Numbered from the stretch's first letter, positions 22,380 to 34,799 are shown. The stretch is 64,000 bases of DNA from Eucommia ulmoides (GCA_016647705.1 CM028333.1:24546243-24610242), one strand, 5' to 3'. The notes: generated by a model from the letters alone, not told the origin. Translations and numbers: made by a program.

Positions 22380-22962
22380 ATCTCAAATTCCTTGTTGTGA
22401 ATTTTATTCCATACAAAAGATTTATCCATCTGATCCAATGCTAATCATGTCAAGTCGAGATCATATGAGAGTTACTAAAATATTCATTGATCTCATAGCA
22501 TGTGATTTTTTAGCGATATTCATTTTTGCACCCACAACATACGTGTAACTCTCACTTATAATAAATTTAGCACAAATAGCTTGACCACTGGTTTTAAACA
22601 ATCAAATAATCTTTTCTCTAGAATAGAAATATATTTGTCTATATCATTTATCTTTTTTTTTAAATAAATAATTTTCTTTAAATAAGTGGTTGTGCAATGC
22701 TAGCTCCACTTGGCTTTCTAAGATATCCATGTAGCGAGTGTTGGGCCAATAATACCAATCCAATTGGCTCAGGGCATTAGGTGATAAAGCATCATTCAGA
22801 CTTAATAACTCGAACAACTTAGGCTTCGAAGTTAACGAGCCACTTATCGTCTTAATAATTCACTTTCACCTTTTGATGTGAACTCTCAAAGCTTACTAAG
22901 GTAAGAAGGTCAGTTACTCAGCGAAAGTTCATTGCTAAGATAGGAAATCATTTATTTATTTA

Positions 22963-22995
<33 letters not shown>

Positions 22996-23439
22996 AACTC
23001 CAGGGATAGATTATTTTCATGCCAAAATTCAGTAAGTTAGCTCATGCCCTATATTTAAAATAAAAGAAAGTTATCATGCATGTGAGGGTCAAAAATAAAA
23101 TATTTCTAAAAAATAGTTCTCTGTTTCAATGATTATTTTAGCAAACTCAAGTTTGAACTCGACAAACATGTTATCATAGGATAGATTGACAACCTTAAGT
23201 TTGGAATAAAAATCAGAAGGAATACAAGTAATTAATTCTCTCCCCCCTCCCTAAACCTAAATTTTTCATTTTCCTCAATGAAAAAAGTACGAAATTAATT
23301 TGACAAGGAGAGATACAATTTGACATAATGGAATTTCATATTTTGACTGAGTTGGTATAGACTTCTTGTATACCTGTCTACACAATGCTTAAGGAAAGTC
23401 GTCAGGTCAAATAAGAGAGAACAAGAACAATGAAAATTT

Positions 23440-23510
23440 AAAACAATAGTGGGTTGTCTCCTACTCAGCGCTAAGTTTAACGTCTTCAGTCGGACGTGAT
23501 GGGGCATTAT
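23440..23510 (-). other. conserved post-pol block (GACGTTAAAC ... GGAGACAACCC)
   Basis: On the minus strand: CACGTCCGACTGAAGACGTT, then AAACTTAGCGCTGAGTAGG, then AGACAACCC. The same block is recognisable at about 3140-3200 (minus) and 57770-57825 (plus). It is a well-known non-coding signature just downstream of pol in Athila-type elements. Its function is not established as far as I know. Confidence 0.65.
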
Positions 23511-23524
23511 GAATAAATCGGATC

Positions 23525-25300
23525 AACTAATTTGACTTCTTCAATGGCGCCCCGCTGTTTGCAGCCTACCATATGCTTCAACCGCTGGCTGTTAACCTTA
23601 AGTTTTCGATTATCTCTCAAATTGATGATTTCCATTACCCCACCAGCGTATGCTTTTTCGACCATAAATGGGCCATCCCACTTAGATCACAGTTTTCCAG
23701 GAAAAAAATTTCAACTTTGAATTGAACAACCACACCTTTTCATTGGAGTGAAAGGTCTTCCTATTAATGATATTATCATGAAAAGATCGTGTCCTTTATT
23801 TATAAATTCTCAAATTTTCAAAGGCCTCGTTGCACAATTCGTCTAGTTCTGAGAGTTGAAGCTTGCGTTCTTCCCCTGTACGTTTCATCTCAAAATTCAA
23901 CGCTCATGTAGCCTAATAGGCATGATATTCTAACTTAACGGGTAGAAGAAATGCCTTCCCATACACCAATCGGTAAGGTGACATACCAATAGGGGTTTTA
24001 TAGTCTATATAGTAGGCCCACAATGCATCAACCAAACGTTTTGACCAATCCTTTTGGTCGAGACGCACCATTTTTTTTAAGGCCTGTTTCACCTCTCATT
24101 AGACACCTTGGCTTGACCATTAGTTTGAGAGTGATAATATGTGGCCACCTTGTAAGTCATGGAGTACTTTTGCATTAGTGCCTCAAAATGGCCGATTACA
24201 AAAATTTGACCCCTCATCACTAATGATTGCTCTCGGTGTCCCAAAATGGCTGAAAATGTGTTTCCTCAAGAATCGGAGCACCACCTTATGGTCATTTGTC
24301 CGAGTAGCTATGGCCTCAACCCACTTAGACACATAATCTATGACCAACAAGATATACTCATGACCAAAGGATGTCGAGAACGATCCCATGAAGTCAATAC
24401 CCCATATATAAAAAATCTCAATAATTAGGATCAGTTGTAGGGGCATCATATCTCAATGGGAGATTGATTCTATGCATAGACAACGTTCACATTTTTAACA
24501 GAAGCGATGCATCTTTGAACAAGGTCGACCAATAAAAACCACATTGAAGCACCTTTTCCGCCGTCCTTTTTCCCTCAAAATATTCCCCGCATGCCTGCGA
24601 GTGGCAAAAGTTAAGAATACTATCAAATTTGCACTTGAGCACACATCGTCTTATCACCTGATCTGCACAATGCTTAAATAGGTGAGGATCCTCCCAGTAA
24701 AAATGTTTGACCTATGAGAAGAATCGATCTTTATCTTATTTTTTCCACTGGGCAGGGATCTCACCTATAGCGAGATAATTTGCGATGTGCGCAAACCAAG
24801 GCGGGGATATTTGGGTAACAGAAAAAAGCTACTCATCGGGGAATGAATCCCCAATAGCCTCTTTTCTTTTATTCTCCTCGAGAAAAGCCGGAGATAGGTG
24901 GTCAACCATGACATTCTCTACTCTTTTCTTATTTATAATCCCAATGTCAAATTCTTGGAGTAAGAGAATCCACTTAATCAATTGAGGTTTTATCTCTTTC
25001 TTAGACAATAGGTACATCAAAGTTGTGTGATCTGAAAAGATGATAATTTTCAATATGGGGGTTGAAATATAGAGGGAAATATTAGTTTTTCCTTGAGTGC
25101 CTCAAATGCCTCTCAATATGACTCGTTGAAAATGAAATGCGCATTTAGAGCCATCAAATTGCAGAGGGGGAGCGCAATTTTGTTGAACTCCTTGATGAAG
25201 CATCGGTAGAATCCCGCATGACCCAAGAATGATCGAATTTGCTTCACCGTGGTGGGCAGTGGCAAATTCGCGAAAACATCAACCTTCGCAGGATCCACCT
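23525..25300 (-). pseudogene. Athila-like pol relic (RT tail, RNase H, integrase)
   Basis: Domain pieces in order on the minus strand: the RT end AKVDVFANLPLP with IRSFLGHAGFYRCFIKEF (25113-25298); RNase H with IIIFSDHTTLMYLLSKKE and LLLQEFDIGI, then a VDHLSP motif (24829-25053); the integrase core with [31 protein letters not shown] and [17 protein letters not shown] (24183-24449); and the integrase C-terminus with ELDELCNEAFENLRIYK and a PGKL.SKWDGPFMV-like stretch (about 23620-23900). RT and integrase would copy RNA and insert the cDNA. Wording and order fit the Athila branch of plant Ty3/gypsy. Broken repeatedly. Confidence 0.85.
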
Positions 25301-26217
25301 TGATAGGTGTGATCTACCTACCTATTTCCAAACCGAATTAAGTTAGTTTTCAAGTGTTTTTATAGTATTTTATTACATTTTAATTGGTTTTTATTCTTTT
25401 TGTATAAATCAGGTGTGTGGGGGTGAAAATGTATGAAAACGGAGTGTAAACGATCAATTCAAACCAAGAACAGTGGAAAAACAAGCACGAAGGCAATAAT
25501 CAGAATAGCAACCCACCGCCGCAGCATTCAAACCACCGCTGCGGTAGTGAAACTGCAGAGAGGCCCTGAATCCACCGCTGACTCCACCGCTCAATCGAAC
25601 ATCAAACCAACATACCCACCGCCGCGGCGATCAGCTCTACACCAGATTAGATATTTTTTTGGATATTTTCTCTATTTAAACCCTTCCTATCCTTTTTATT
25701 TTTTTATTTTTAATCACCCCCTAAGGCCTTAGAATATATTTAGGGTTAGGTTGAGAGGTTTTTGAGGGAGAGCTCACAACCCGAGGAAGAAGATGAAGAA
25801 AGAAGTGATCGTTCTATGGTTTTAGCGCTAAATCTTCGGATATCGGCTAAGTCGTTCATTTCTTTTCTTTATTTTCTTACGTTCGGTAGTTGTTGAGTAT
25901 GTTTAGTCTATTTTACATTGTATACATAGTTATAAACATTGGCTAAACATAGATTGTTTAGGGATTAATGAATTTATGAATATTTTGTTTGAATGAGTTT
26001 GTGTTTCGTTAGCGGATGTTCTTCATTATTTTGATTGTGTTTATCATTCTTGTATTGTTTATATGCTTAGAATGATATATTGAGAATACGGGGTTTGACA
26101 CTCGAGAGAGGTAACCTCGAATTCGGACTAGGTTAAACACAACACGATGATCCATTAACCTGAGAGAGAGTTGGAGAGTGTGCAATCGATGACGTTGGGG
26201 CAAGACTCACGTGACCT
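25301..26217 (+). repeat. TGATAGGTGT-family LTR, truncated
   Basis: Starts TGATAGGTGT and matches the LTRs at 55226, 59387 and 62987 through the CCACCGCTGCGG motif zone (25508-25640), the TTAGCGCTAAATCTTCGGAT zone and the GGTTTGACACTCGAGAGAGGTAAC zone. Similarity stops near GTGACCTAGGG, so about the last third is missing. It abuts the Athila-like RT directly; no TSD could be tested. Confidence 0.75.
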
Positions 26218-26696
26218 AGGGTGTGCGCCCAGATGCCATGGGCAATGCCCAACTTCACCTTGGGCCAAGTTTGATGGGGCTTACTCCATCTGATTCTATC
26301 ACCAGAAAAATCAAGCAAAACAAAACTTGATTTTTCACATGCTTGAGGTGTTCTTCTCCGTCTTCATCGATTCGCCAGTGCCAAAACTCAAAGCTTGGAG
26401 GTGTAAACAAGATTTGAGGTAGCAAAGGTTATTATTCAGATGAGGAACCAAAGGTCGATTGCAGCAAAAGTAGGAGAATAACGGAAATAGGAGAATTAGA
26501 GTTGTGTGTCATGCGTTTTTTAAGTTTTATTTGGTAATAGAGCAGTTGTCTCGTCTAATTAATAATTTTTAAATTGATAAAGGAAAAAATTGGACTACCA
26601 AATTTCAAGGAAAATTATTACTTGTTAGAAACTAGAATACAAAATAAAGAATAATATTTAATAGCGTCCCTAAATAGGTTGATCTCTTATATATGT
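26218..26696. other. unassigned segment left of Tat element no. 1
   Basis: Low-copy within the window, with no convincing coding sequence. It starts with a GC-richer stretch containing self-complementary phrases (TGGGCAATGCCCA near 26239). The last five bases (26692-26696, TATGT) are the left TSD of the next element. It could be host DNA or the edge of an unrecognised repeat. Confidence 0.4.
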
Positions 26697-27130
26697 TGAT
26701 GCGGGAAAAATTTCCGCCCTAGTGGGGGAGCTAATCGAGGAGTAATTCCCCACCATTTCCGCCTAGTGGGGGAGCCGATTAGGGTGTGACTCCCTACTAA
26801 TTAGCCACATTAATGGGAGCATAAGTCCCCATTAATGAGGACATAATCATGAGCCAAAAGGAGCAACTCTCAAGAGATGATCAATTTATAAAAGCGGGGT
26901 AACACATTCTCATTCTCAACTGAACTCTCTCAATATTACACATAGTTTACTGTTGTATTTCTACCATCCTCAGAGCAATTTAACTTGATTCTCACACCGG
27001 AGGTTCTTTAGCGGACACCACACCGGTATCCCCCCAGAATTAACTAGTTTTGCAGGAAGGGTAGTAGGTTGCAGAAATTTCCGGCACGTGAGGCCCTAGT
27101 TCACGCATCGGTTAAATTTTGGCAATATCA
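26697..27130 (+). repeat. Tat no. 1 5' LTR (434 bp)
   Basis: Contains a TATA box TTTATAAAA (26885-26893), kept as CTATAAAAG in the partner LTR (about 38361). The end GGCAATATCA is followed directly by the PBS. Confidence 0.9.
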
Positions 27131-27150
27131 TTTGGCGCCATCTGTCGAAA
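27131..27150 (+). other. Tat no. 1 primer-binding site
   Basis: TTTGGCGCCATCTGTCGAAA directly follows the LTR end. It is the TGGCGCC-type primer site seen in Tat-branch gypsy elements. Confidence 0.8.
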
Positions 27151-27782
27151 ACGTAACAAAAAGACATGGTCGCCGACGTCGTGACAACCACGGACCACCG
27201 GCGAGTTCTACGATTGCTATCGGCATTAACAGTAATCGAAATCCAATGATTAGATCTGAATGGAACTGCAAATCAAAGCAGTGAATTGAACAATGAAGCC
27301 AACCGATCTGAATCGGATATATCTACGATATGGTGAGTCAATCGTTGATAATTGACAACAATCGATAATCAGCGATGAAGAATACGAAGCAACAAAGATA
27401 ATAGTCAACCCAAAGGGGACAACGATGAAAAACAATCATTAAATCGAAATATAATTGGTGAACAAATGATCGAAAAACAAAAAGTGGACCTCAGATCTGA
27501 CTTGAAGTGGACCTTAGATCTGACTGGAGCTACACCTCAGATCTGAACTGTACCACTAATCTTACCTAAATCGCAACCACTGATCACTGATCTGAATCAC
27601 AACAATTAACAAATAGAAAATTGAGATCTGACCTGTAAGGCAGATCAGTAGAAGAACTGACCTCAATCGAAGAATGTACATCAACAGATCTGGGTCGAAG
27701 CTTGAAGCCGAAGAGGAAAAAGAGTTGATGCAACGATTCATGACCTCGTATGTGCCCCGCATGACACATCTAGGTTCGTTAC
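27151..27782 (+). pseudogene. Tat no. 1 gag N-terminal relic with repeated GATCTGA motif
   Basis: A likely start at about 27164 (MVADVVTTTDHRRVLRLLSA) is followed by a degraded reading. Between 27253 and 27695 the word GATCTGA or GATCTGG appears eight times, so part of this stretch grew by local duplication. No Gag core motif is visible before the solo LTR interrupts it at 27783. Confidence 0.5.
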
Positions 27783-30164
27783 TGTCCTACCCCATCCCGG
27801 GCACCCGTCACCTGAGGCCGAGCGTAACGTCGGCATGACACTTCCTGTCCAACCAACCAAACACATACATATATATACATACATACTCAGACGCACGCGT
27901 ACCGCTATCAATTATTTTACCCCCAAAACAATACTTCATATTCATTTCCAGAGATATGGGAGACACCCGTCCCCAAATATATATACAACAAAAAAAATTA
28001 CCAAAAACACTGTTGAACCTCCACGGTTCGCCTCTAACCGGCCCACTCCCAAAATGACACTACCTCCGGATTTTACCTAGTACCAGTAGTGGACCCACTC
28101 CTATTTGCGGCACCTAAAACCAAAAAAATTTATCGGTGTACTGTCTTCATAAGAAAAATATTTTATATGGATCAAGTATAAATATTAAATACCACGTTTC
28201 AAAATATAATATTATATAATCACATACCGTACGGAAATCTAGTTTCCCTGTCACCATTGAAATAAACTCATATATTTAAAGCACCCAATCTAAATATTTC
28301 AAGTCAACCAGTGCAATAAAATAATATATTGTCGCTAAACCATTTTAAAATAATATATCTAAGCCAAATCAATCCAGGCAATTCATAGTATAATAAAATA
28401 CTCCACACCACTTTTCTACTAGCCATAAAATCATTTTTACCTCACGATCGGGAGTTGCAACGGTACCATACCACCTGCAGGATTTGCACTCCTGACGGGT
28501 CAAACTACCCTACAGGACTTGCCTAGCAGGTAATCCACATCTTGCAGGTCATATCCTCCTAACGAGAAGAAAATTCACATCTCGTAGGTCATATCCGCCT
28601 AACGAGAAGAAAATCTACATCTTGTAGGTCATACCCGCCTAACGAGAAGAAAGTCCACATCTTGTAGGTCATACCCGCCTAACGAGAAGAAAATTCACAT
28701 CTCGTAGGTCATACCTGCCTAGCGAGAAGAAAATCCATATCTCATAGGTCATACCTGCCTAACGAGAAGAAAATTCACATCTCGAAGGTCATAACTGCCT
28801 AACGAGAAGAAAACTATGGCATAATTGGATAAAAATCACCTTTAAAACCCACTTGATCCAAAAATCATTTTTCACCTTTAAAACCAAAACCAACTTGATC
28901 TATATAAGTTGCGAAATCGTCCATTTTAAGTAAACACATTTTCCACAATTTATACGAAAATAAATTTTGCAAATTTATGTAGAAGACAGTATACTCACCT
29001 TGTTTCCCGCATTGAAAAAAAAATGCCACTGCCCAAACCTACTGAGACGCTGGTGCCTGTGAACCTAACAACGATAGGCCTAAATTAATATTTTATTTAA
29101 AATAACCTAACATGCAATGCAAGCCCTAAATTTCATATTTCTCATTCCCCAAATTTTTATTATGAAAATTTATTATTTTGTTCGTTAATATTTACTATAC
29201 CAATTTATTTAAGATTAATGAATAGAAAAATATTATTACGATTACGAAGATTTCAATACTTAGTAATTTAATTTAATCGACAATAATACCCGATTAAATT
29301 TTTACCTGTTCCGAATCGCTCACAGCCCGAGAAATTGGATTTTGGATTTTATTTTTTTTTTATTTTTTTTCCTCTTCCCTTCTTTTTCTCTTCCTTTTTC
29401 CGTTTTTTGTTTTGCTGGAACCTTACCGCTGCGGCGAGCACCTTCTTCTTCTGCTCTGTTTCCTGGTTTCAGCAGACTGTCCCTCTCTCTCTCCTCACTA
29501 GCTCCGGTAACTCACTCGCCACCCCCTCCTCACGATCAGAGCACACACTTACACATTCACGCCGAAACACACATATACACAATCACATAATACACACACA
29601 CACCGCCGGACCACCAACGACGATCACACACCCACATGCACGCCGGACGATCGGCGACTGATCACACCCACACCACAAAATCGACGACGAATAGCGCACA
29701 CATACAAATGATGAAATAGAATTGAACACACATGACTAACCACACACATGTACACGCCGATCACCTCCTCACACCGCCGGATGGACTAGACAGAGCACAC
29801 ATACACACACGGTGATTGTGTATACACCCACACACAGCAGCGACACACTCACGCATAATCACCGGATGATCAACAAAGATGACACACCCACACACATAAT
29901 CACTGAATGATTGACAACCAACACACACACACCCACGCCGGAGAAACCACGATGAACGGAACCCACCTCTGCCGGCGACCCACAACACAGCCGAACCTTC
30001 TCCTCTCTCTCTCTCTCTCTCTCTCTTTTCTTCTTTTGAGGCTCCTGATCCCCATTTGCATGGATGAATCCATATATATATGCATGAAAATAGTGGTATG
30101 ATCTTGATCCCTTGCGTTGCCACGTCGATTCCCTTTTCCTGCTTTGGTTTTTGATCCCAACAAC

Positions 30165-30208
<44 letters not shown>

Positions 30209-30409
30209 TTTTTCCCAAATTACATTAATCTCCCCCTGATTTTCTTTAAGTTATCATTTCAACCCAATTCAAAATTTAATATTTCTTAAAATTTTAAATT
30301 CACCCCTTAAAATTTTAAATTGAGTAATAAATGACATATTCTACCCCGTTATTTTTTAAATATTCAAAAATGCAGTTAAAATTATGTGTATGCAAAAATT
30401 AGGGTCTCA
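27783..30409 (-). repeat. Tekay-like solo LTR A (2627 bp)
   Basis: Starts TGTCCTACCCCATCCCGGGCACC and ends near TTAGGGTCTCA, aligning end to end with LTRs C and D of the element at 41922-50511. Flanks GTTAC (27778-27782) and CTTAC (30410-30414) look like a TSD with one change. It holds a 40-bp-unit minisatellite (28540-28812), a CA/CG-rich zone (29520-29960), a (CT)n tract (29999-30025) and an (AT)n tract (30168-30204). No internal region remains, as expected after LTR-LTR recombination. Confidence 0.85.
28490..28812. repeat. hairpin minisatellite in solo LTR A
   Basis: About seven 40-bp units, CCTAACGAGAAGAAAATTCA then CATCTCGTAGGTCATATCCG. Neighbouring units pair TCTCG (28580-28584) with CGAGA (28603-28607). 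Left-edge units instead read ACCTGCAGG...CCTGACGGGT, as in LTRs C and D. Confidence 0.85.
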
Positions 30410-33054
30410 CTTACGATGTAGTCTGCATAGGAACTTCAACAATGGCCACTCCATCTCGTATCCATCAAACAGATTGGATGCTCGGAGGGCTGCAAACTTC
30501 ACCAGACCTCTAATTCTGGAGAGAGAAAAATCTAGAAAGAGAAACAAAGAGAAATTTTCCAGTGAGGATCGAACTCATCACTTTTACTTACGAAGCATTT
30601 CAGCGAACCTGAAGAAACCAACACTAAATAAATGATGACCGCGTTCCATTGATGAACCATGCCACCAACAACCACCAACCTACAGTGGAGATTAGAGTTT
30701 CACCAGATCTCACATCGGATCGGAGTTTCACTAGATTAGAGTTCCACCGAAACTGTGCTCCGAAGACTAGACTAAGTTGCGGCTGCAAGTCTACAACATA
30801 ACAATGGTGGGAAAAGAAATGACCTAGGGATAAAATACACAAAGGCCCCTAAGGTAACGATTATATTTTCCATTTTATCCCTAAATTTTATTTTTGAAAA
30901 CAAACTTATGAATCATCTGGAGTTAATTGCTCTAAGGCCCCTAGGGTATTAGTATATTTGCGGCTTTACCCAAAAATTTATCTTTTGATGATAAATCAAG
31001 AATTGAAAATAAAAACAAGCTCGAAATACCCTAAAGGAACTATTAAATTCAACTGGCATCTTCTAGATTCGATTTATGAATTATGCTATGATATTCAGAG
31101 ACAATTCAACTTGTGATAGATAAGTGATATGTTGAGGTGCATTATAATTACGGAATACGCCCCATAAGTTGATAGGATTAGTTAAAATCCTAGGGCTATA
31201 TTTACAGTCTGTACCTCAAATTTACTCTTTGCAACAAATATATTTGGGGTCTATGATCTTAATAGACTGCAAAAGAGAAATCTAGGGTTAAATACACTAA
31301 AGCCCCTACATTGCATTCTATACCCTCAAATTTACTTTACTTGCAAATTACGACACATAACATATTTGTGTACTACTTGCACATCAACACTTCCTTTAGC
31401 ACCATTACTAAGTAATAAATGTTATAGCATGTGAAAATAACTAGTGCCCTAGCAGTGTTGTATAATAGCTAAACGTTGCAGTAGATATTGTGCCATTAAT
31501 TAAGTTTTATGTGTAACACAAAACATGCTAGAGTAGTATAATATTATGCCCATGCAAACGATCTAACAACCTAGAGCTAATTACTTTAGAGCCCCTGAGG
31601 TAGGGCTAATTACTCTAGAGCACCTGAGGTAATAAGTATATTCACATTTAATGCACGTCAAGTTTTAAATAAGCTTATGGTTTATTGAATTGGGGAAATA
31701 GGTACCTAAAGTACCTAGAAGAAATATCGAAATTACGTTTCGCAACTTCTAATTCATGGATTATGATGTTACATAGAGGAACTTTAGAATTTGCTAAAGA
31801 AACAAATATAGGAAGTGTATTACAATTGCAAAATACGCCCAATAAATTTGACAAGGATTACTCAAAGTTCTAGGACTTAGCAAAATTACATTTTGTCCCC
31901 TATAACTTTTACCCCGATAAATTACATGTTATAGGAATACTATTGGCACTTTAAAATATTCAAGTACGCCCAGAAGTGTATAAAATTCGATAACTTGGTT
32001 ATACTACGAAACCAGTATCCAAAATCCGTATGAAATAGTTGACAAAATAGAAAAATGTCAGTCAATATAAACAGAGTTGCCGAGATCGGCTCACCAATCA
32101 AACTAAACTGCCTCGATCAGTTTATTCATGTTTTCATTTGATTATTCTATCCCAAAAATATTACATTGGATTAATGTGCTAAAAGAATAGTTAGGATTCC
32201 CCTGAGGGAATTGATGAATTACAGCTAGTACCTCTACATTTTCATATATGGATTAGATTATGGGTCTTTGAATTTAATCCTTATTGGACTATGTGGCTAT
32301 TAAAAATGACAAATTGTACCCTCAGACTTTACATATGAGATATAAATTTAGTGGCTAGAAGTAAACTTTATATTGCCCCAAATATAATACAAGAAAAAAC
32401 CCTTTAAGTTGCAATTTGTACCCCCTACTTTGCTATTTGGATAAGGTCCGTACAAAAATACCGAAGAGGGAGAAAGCACTTAAAGGCGTTGTCCAAGATT
32501 GATTCAAAACTAATTATAAAATACTTGTTGTGCGATGAATAATAAATTCCTCACTTAGCATAACTAGATGATGAATATACAGTATACCTGAACATTCATA
32601 GAAATGAACTTGTATTACATCCTGAAGAATGCAATTATTTGTACATTAATGATTATTATGTATAATACAAACTGCTATTCTTATAGAGTAGGTTTAAAAG
32701 TTACAAATCTCGGTAAAATCCCTTGAACAAAGGGGTAATCGGAAGAATATAGAAAGGGGAGTAGAGTTCAGCCCTCCCTAAGATAATCAATTAGGAAAAA
32801 ATTGAATTAAATGAAAACTCGCGAATGAGACTAAGTTCTGAACTTAAAGACTTCACATGAGGGCATGATCATTTTTAAACAAACCGCATAAAAAATTTGC
32901 ATTCATAACTCATTCAGCAAATAAACCAGTTATGAAGGTGGGCAAAGAGGAAGAGAAAAAACTTATAAATTTTCGGAATTTTGAACTGACAGATTCCCCA
33001 TAATTTTAAAAGCTACAAAAAGGAAAAGAAGAAATCAATACGTAATTGCCTAGC
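30410..33054. other. unassigned interior of Tat no. 1 with dispersed GGCCCCTAAGGT-type motif
   Basis: No recognised coding sequence. From about 30826 to 32460 a loose motif (TAATTACTCTAAGGCCCCTGAGGTA and relatives) recurs at intervals of roughly 100-350 bp: near 30826, 30925, 31285, 31570, 31605, 31895, 32310 and 32405. Its origin is unknown to me. The segment lies where gag-pol of Tat no. 1 should be, so it either replaced it or was inserted. Confidence 0.45.
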
Positions 33055-33450
33055 CCAATTCATGTGCCAACTGAAGACCTAGCTTAGTTGGACAAGTACC
33101 CAGCTCAGTTCGTCAATTGGCTGCCTAGCTCAGTTCGTCAACTGACTACCTAAGCTCTATTCGACAACTGCCCAGCTCAGTTCATCAACCGTCTGCCTAA
33201 GCTCAATTCGTCAACTAACCGCCCAAGCTTAGTTCGACAACTGTCCAACTCAGTCGGTCAGCTGACTGCCCAAGCCTAGTTCAACAACTGCCCAGCTAAG
33301 TTCGTCAACTGACTGCTTAAGCCCGGTTTGACAACTGCCTAGCTCAGATCGTCAACTGACTGCCTAAACTCAGTTGGACAACTGCCCAGCTCAATTCATC
33401 AACTGAATGTCTAGCTCAGTTTGACAACTTCCCTGCCCAATTCGATATCT
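33055..33450. repeat. Tat no. 1 tandem array, left block
   Basis: Roughly 45-50-bp composite units of GCCCAGCTCAGTTCGTCAAC then TGACTGCCTAAGC. Many units contain a tight hairpin, for example CAGTT-CGTC-AACTG (33131-33144), alternating with CAGTTCGACAACTG. It lies upstream of the integrase piece, which is unexpected for a 3'-UTR array. Confidence 0.85.
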
Positions 33451-33870
33451 GACAATGGGACCCCCTTTACCGGGGAAATAGTTGCTTGGATGTACAATGA
33501 AATTGAAAATACAATATCGAACGTCAAGCCCAACTTATCCATGAGTGAGTATAAAAGTAGAAGTGACAAACAGATCAATCAAATAAGCTCTCAAAAAGCA
33601 GTTAGACGATGTCAAAGGCAAATGGGTGGAAGAACTGCCTCACATCTTGTGAGCTTGCCGTACCACTTCGAGCATAACCATAGGAAAAATACCTTACTCC
33701 ATGACGTATGGCACGGAGACAGTAGTCCCAGTAGATATCGACTTACCCCCAAGACGAGATGACACTGTCAACCTTGTAGAAAACAAAGGAGCAACACGCC
33801 AAGAACTAGATCTCCTAGAGGAAAACCAGGACCAAGCAACGACGAGGGAGACAACCTACAAACCGAACTG
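33451..33870 (+). pseudogene. Tat no. 1 integrase fragment
   Basis: Recognisable wording: SDNGTPFTGEIVAWMYNE (catalytic-core region), a degraded middle, then MTYGTETVVPVDIDLPPRRD and NLVENKGATRQELDLLEENQ, the stretch after the core in Tat-branch integrases (compare RRDDTINLVENAEIRREEID in Tat no. 2). Only the C-terminal half of integrase is present; it starts abruptly after one tandem array and ends in another. Relic. Confidence 0.8.
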
Positions 33871-34440
33871 CCTAGATCAGTTCACCCATAAGTTTCCAAA
33901 ATCAACTTCATCCAACTAAATTTCCCAGATCGGTTCCACCTTCTAAGAACAGCTCATCGACCAACTAGACTACCTAGATCACCTATCAAACTGAGTATCG
34001 AAGCTCACCAACTTAACCGAAGCATTAGAATCTGCTCAAATCACTAACTAAGCTACCCTGATCAATCTACTCAATAAACACTTACTGGCAAATCGCCAAA
34101 TCTCGAAGCTTATCAGACTAACTTGGCAAGGACACTGAGCTATTTGCAACATCATTGAGCCACCAAGATCAATTCATCAAACTCAAACTGCATGGCTCAT
34201 TCCATTCATAGATCGAGCTGCCAAGATCAATTCGTCAGAATCAAAATTGCCTAGCTCAGTTCATTCGTTTACCGAGCCACTGAAATCAGTTCATCAAGTT
34301 AAACCTAACTGCTCAGATCAGGTCATTCAACACACTCTTGGTGAGAAAACATCATATCTTAAAGCTTATACTAAGCTGCTCAAATCGATTCGTTAAGTGG
34401 ACCAAGTTGTTTAGAATAGGTTATCCAGAAAATTATTGGT
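33871..34440. repeat. Tat no. 1 tandem array, middle block (diverged)
   Basis: Diverged copies of CTGCCTAGATCAGTTCATC and related words follow directly on the integrase end, the normal place for the Tat hypervariable 3' region. Confidence 0.7.
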
Positions 34441-34799
34441 GGCAAATCGTCAAACTTCAATTTGTACTTGTTTGCAACAAATGAAATCTAACTATTTTTT
34501 ATAAATAACGGATACATCGTTACAATCCAAAAATGAAGAAAGGTCCACTAAAGCCTTAGCCTGCCCCACAAACTCGACCTCTAGAGCTGCTAATTTAGCC
34601 TCAAGCACTGCGCTCTTAACCCTCTCGGAGCTCAGTTCATTGGAGACCAACTTTTTCTCTTTCGCTGATTGCTAGAGGGCATCAGCTTTGACATCCAACT
34701 CTATCTTCTTCAGAAAAAGCTTGAATTGTAACTTGTTAAGTTCCTCTCCCAACATGGAGTTCTCTCTGATCAAACAACCACGAAGCCATAGTGAATAAT
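34441..34799 (-). pseudogene. antisense coiled-coil piece in Tat no. 1 3' region
   Basis: The minus strand reads a strongly helical, charged stretch: GEELNKLQFKLFLKKIELDV, then KEKKLVSNELSSERVKSAVL and EAKLAALEVEFVGQAKALVD (about 34520-34740). Extra antisense frames downstream of pol have been described for Tat-lineage elements, and this could be such a frame. It is cut by solo LTR B at 34800 and broken. The family is not recognised. Confidence 0.5.

Larger units (their letters stand above)
22380..25300 (-). mobile_element. Athila-like Ty3/gypsy element, pol 3' part and post-pol region
   Basis: Minus-strand reading order is the RT tail, RNase H, integrase core, integrase C-terminus, a conserved post-pol block (23440-23510) and a non-coding stretch with an (AT)n tract (about 22973-22995). 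It is interrupted by the SIRE-like insertion and resumes at 5303-5130 and the LTR at 3715-5129. The 5' half is missing, with a TGATAGGTGT-family LTR abutting at 25301. It is the oldest layer of this nest. Broken in many places. Confidence 0.75.

Noticed and set aside
29335-30166. Open frames in solo LTR A
   Set aside because: T-rich then CA-rich simple sequence in an LTR; no conserved residues, and equivalent frames in the other LTR copies do not match.
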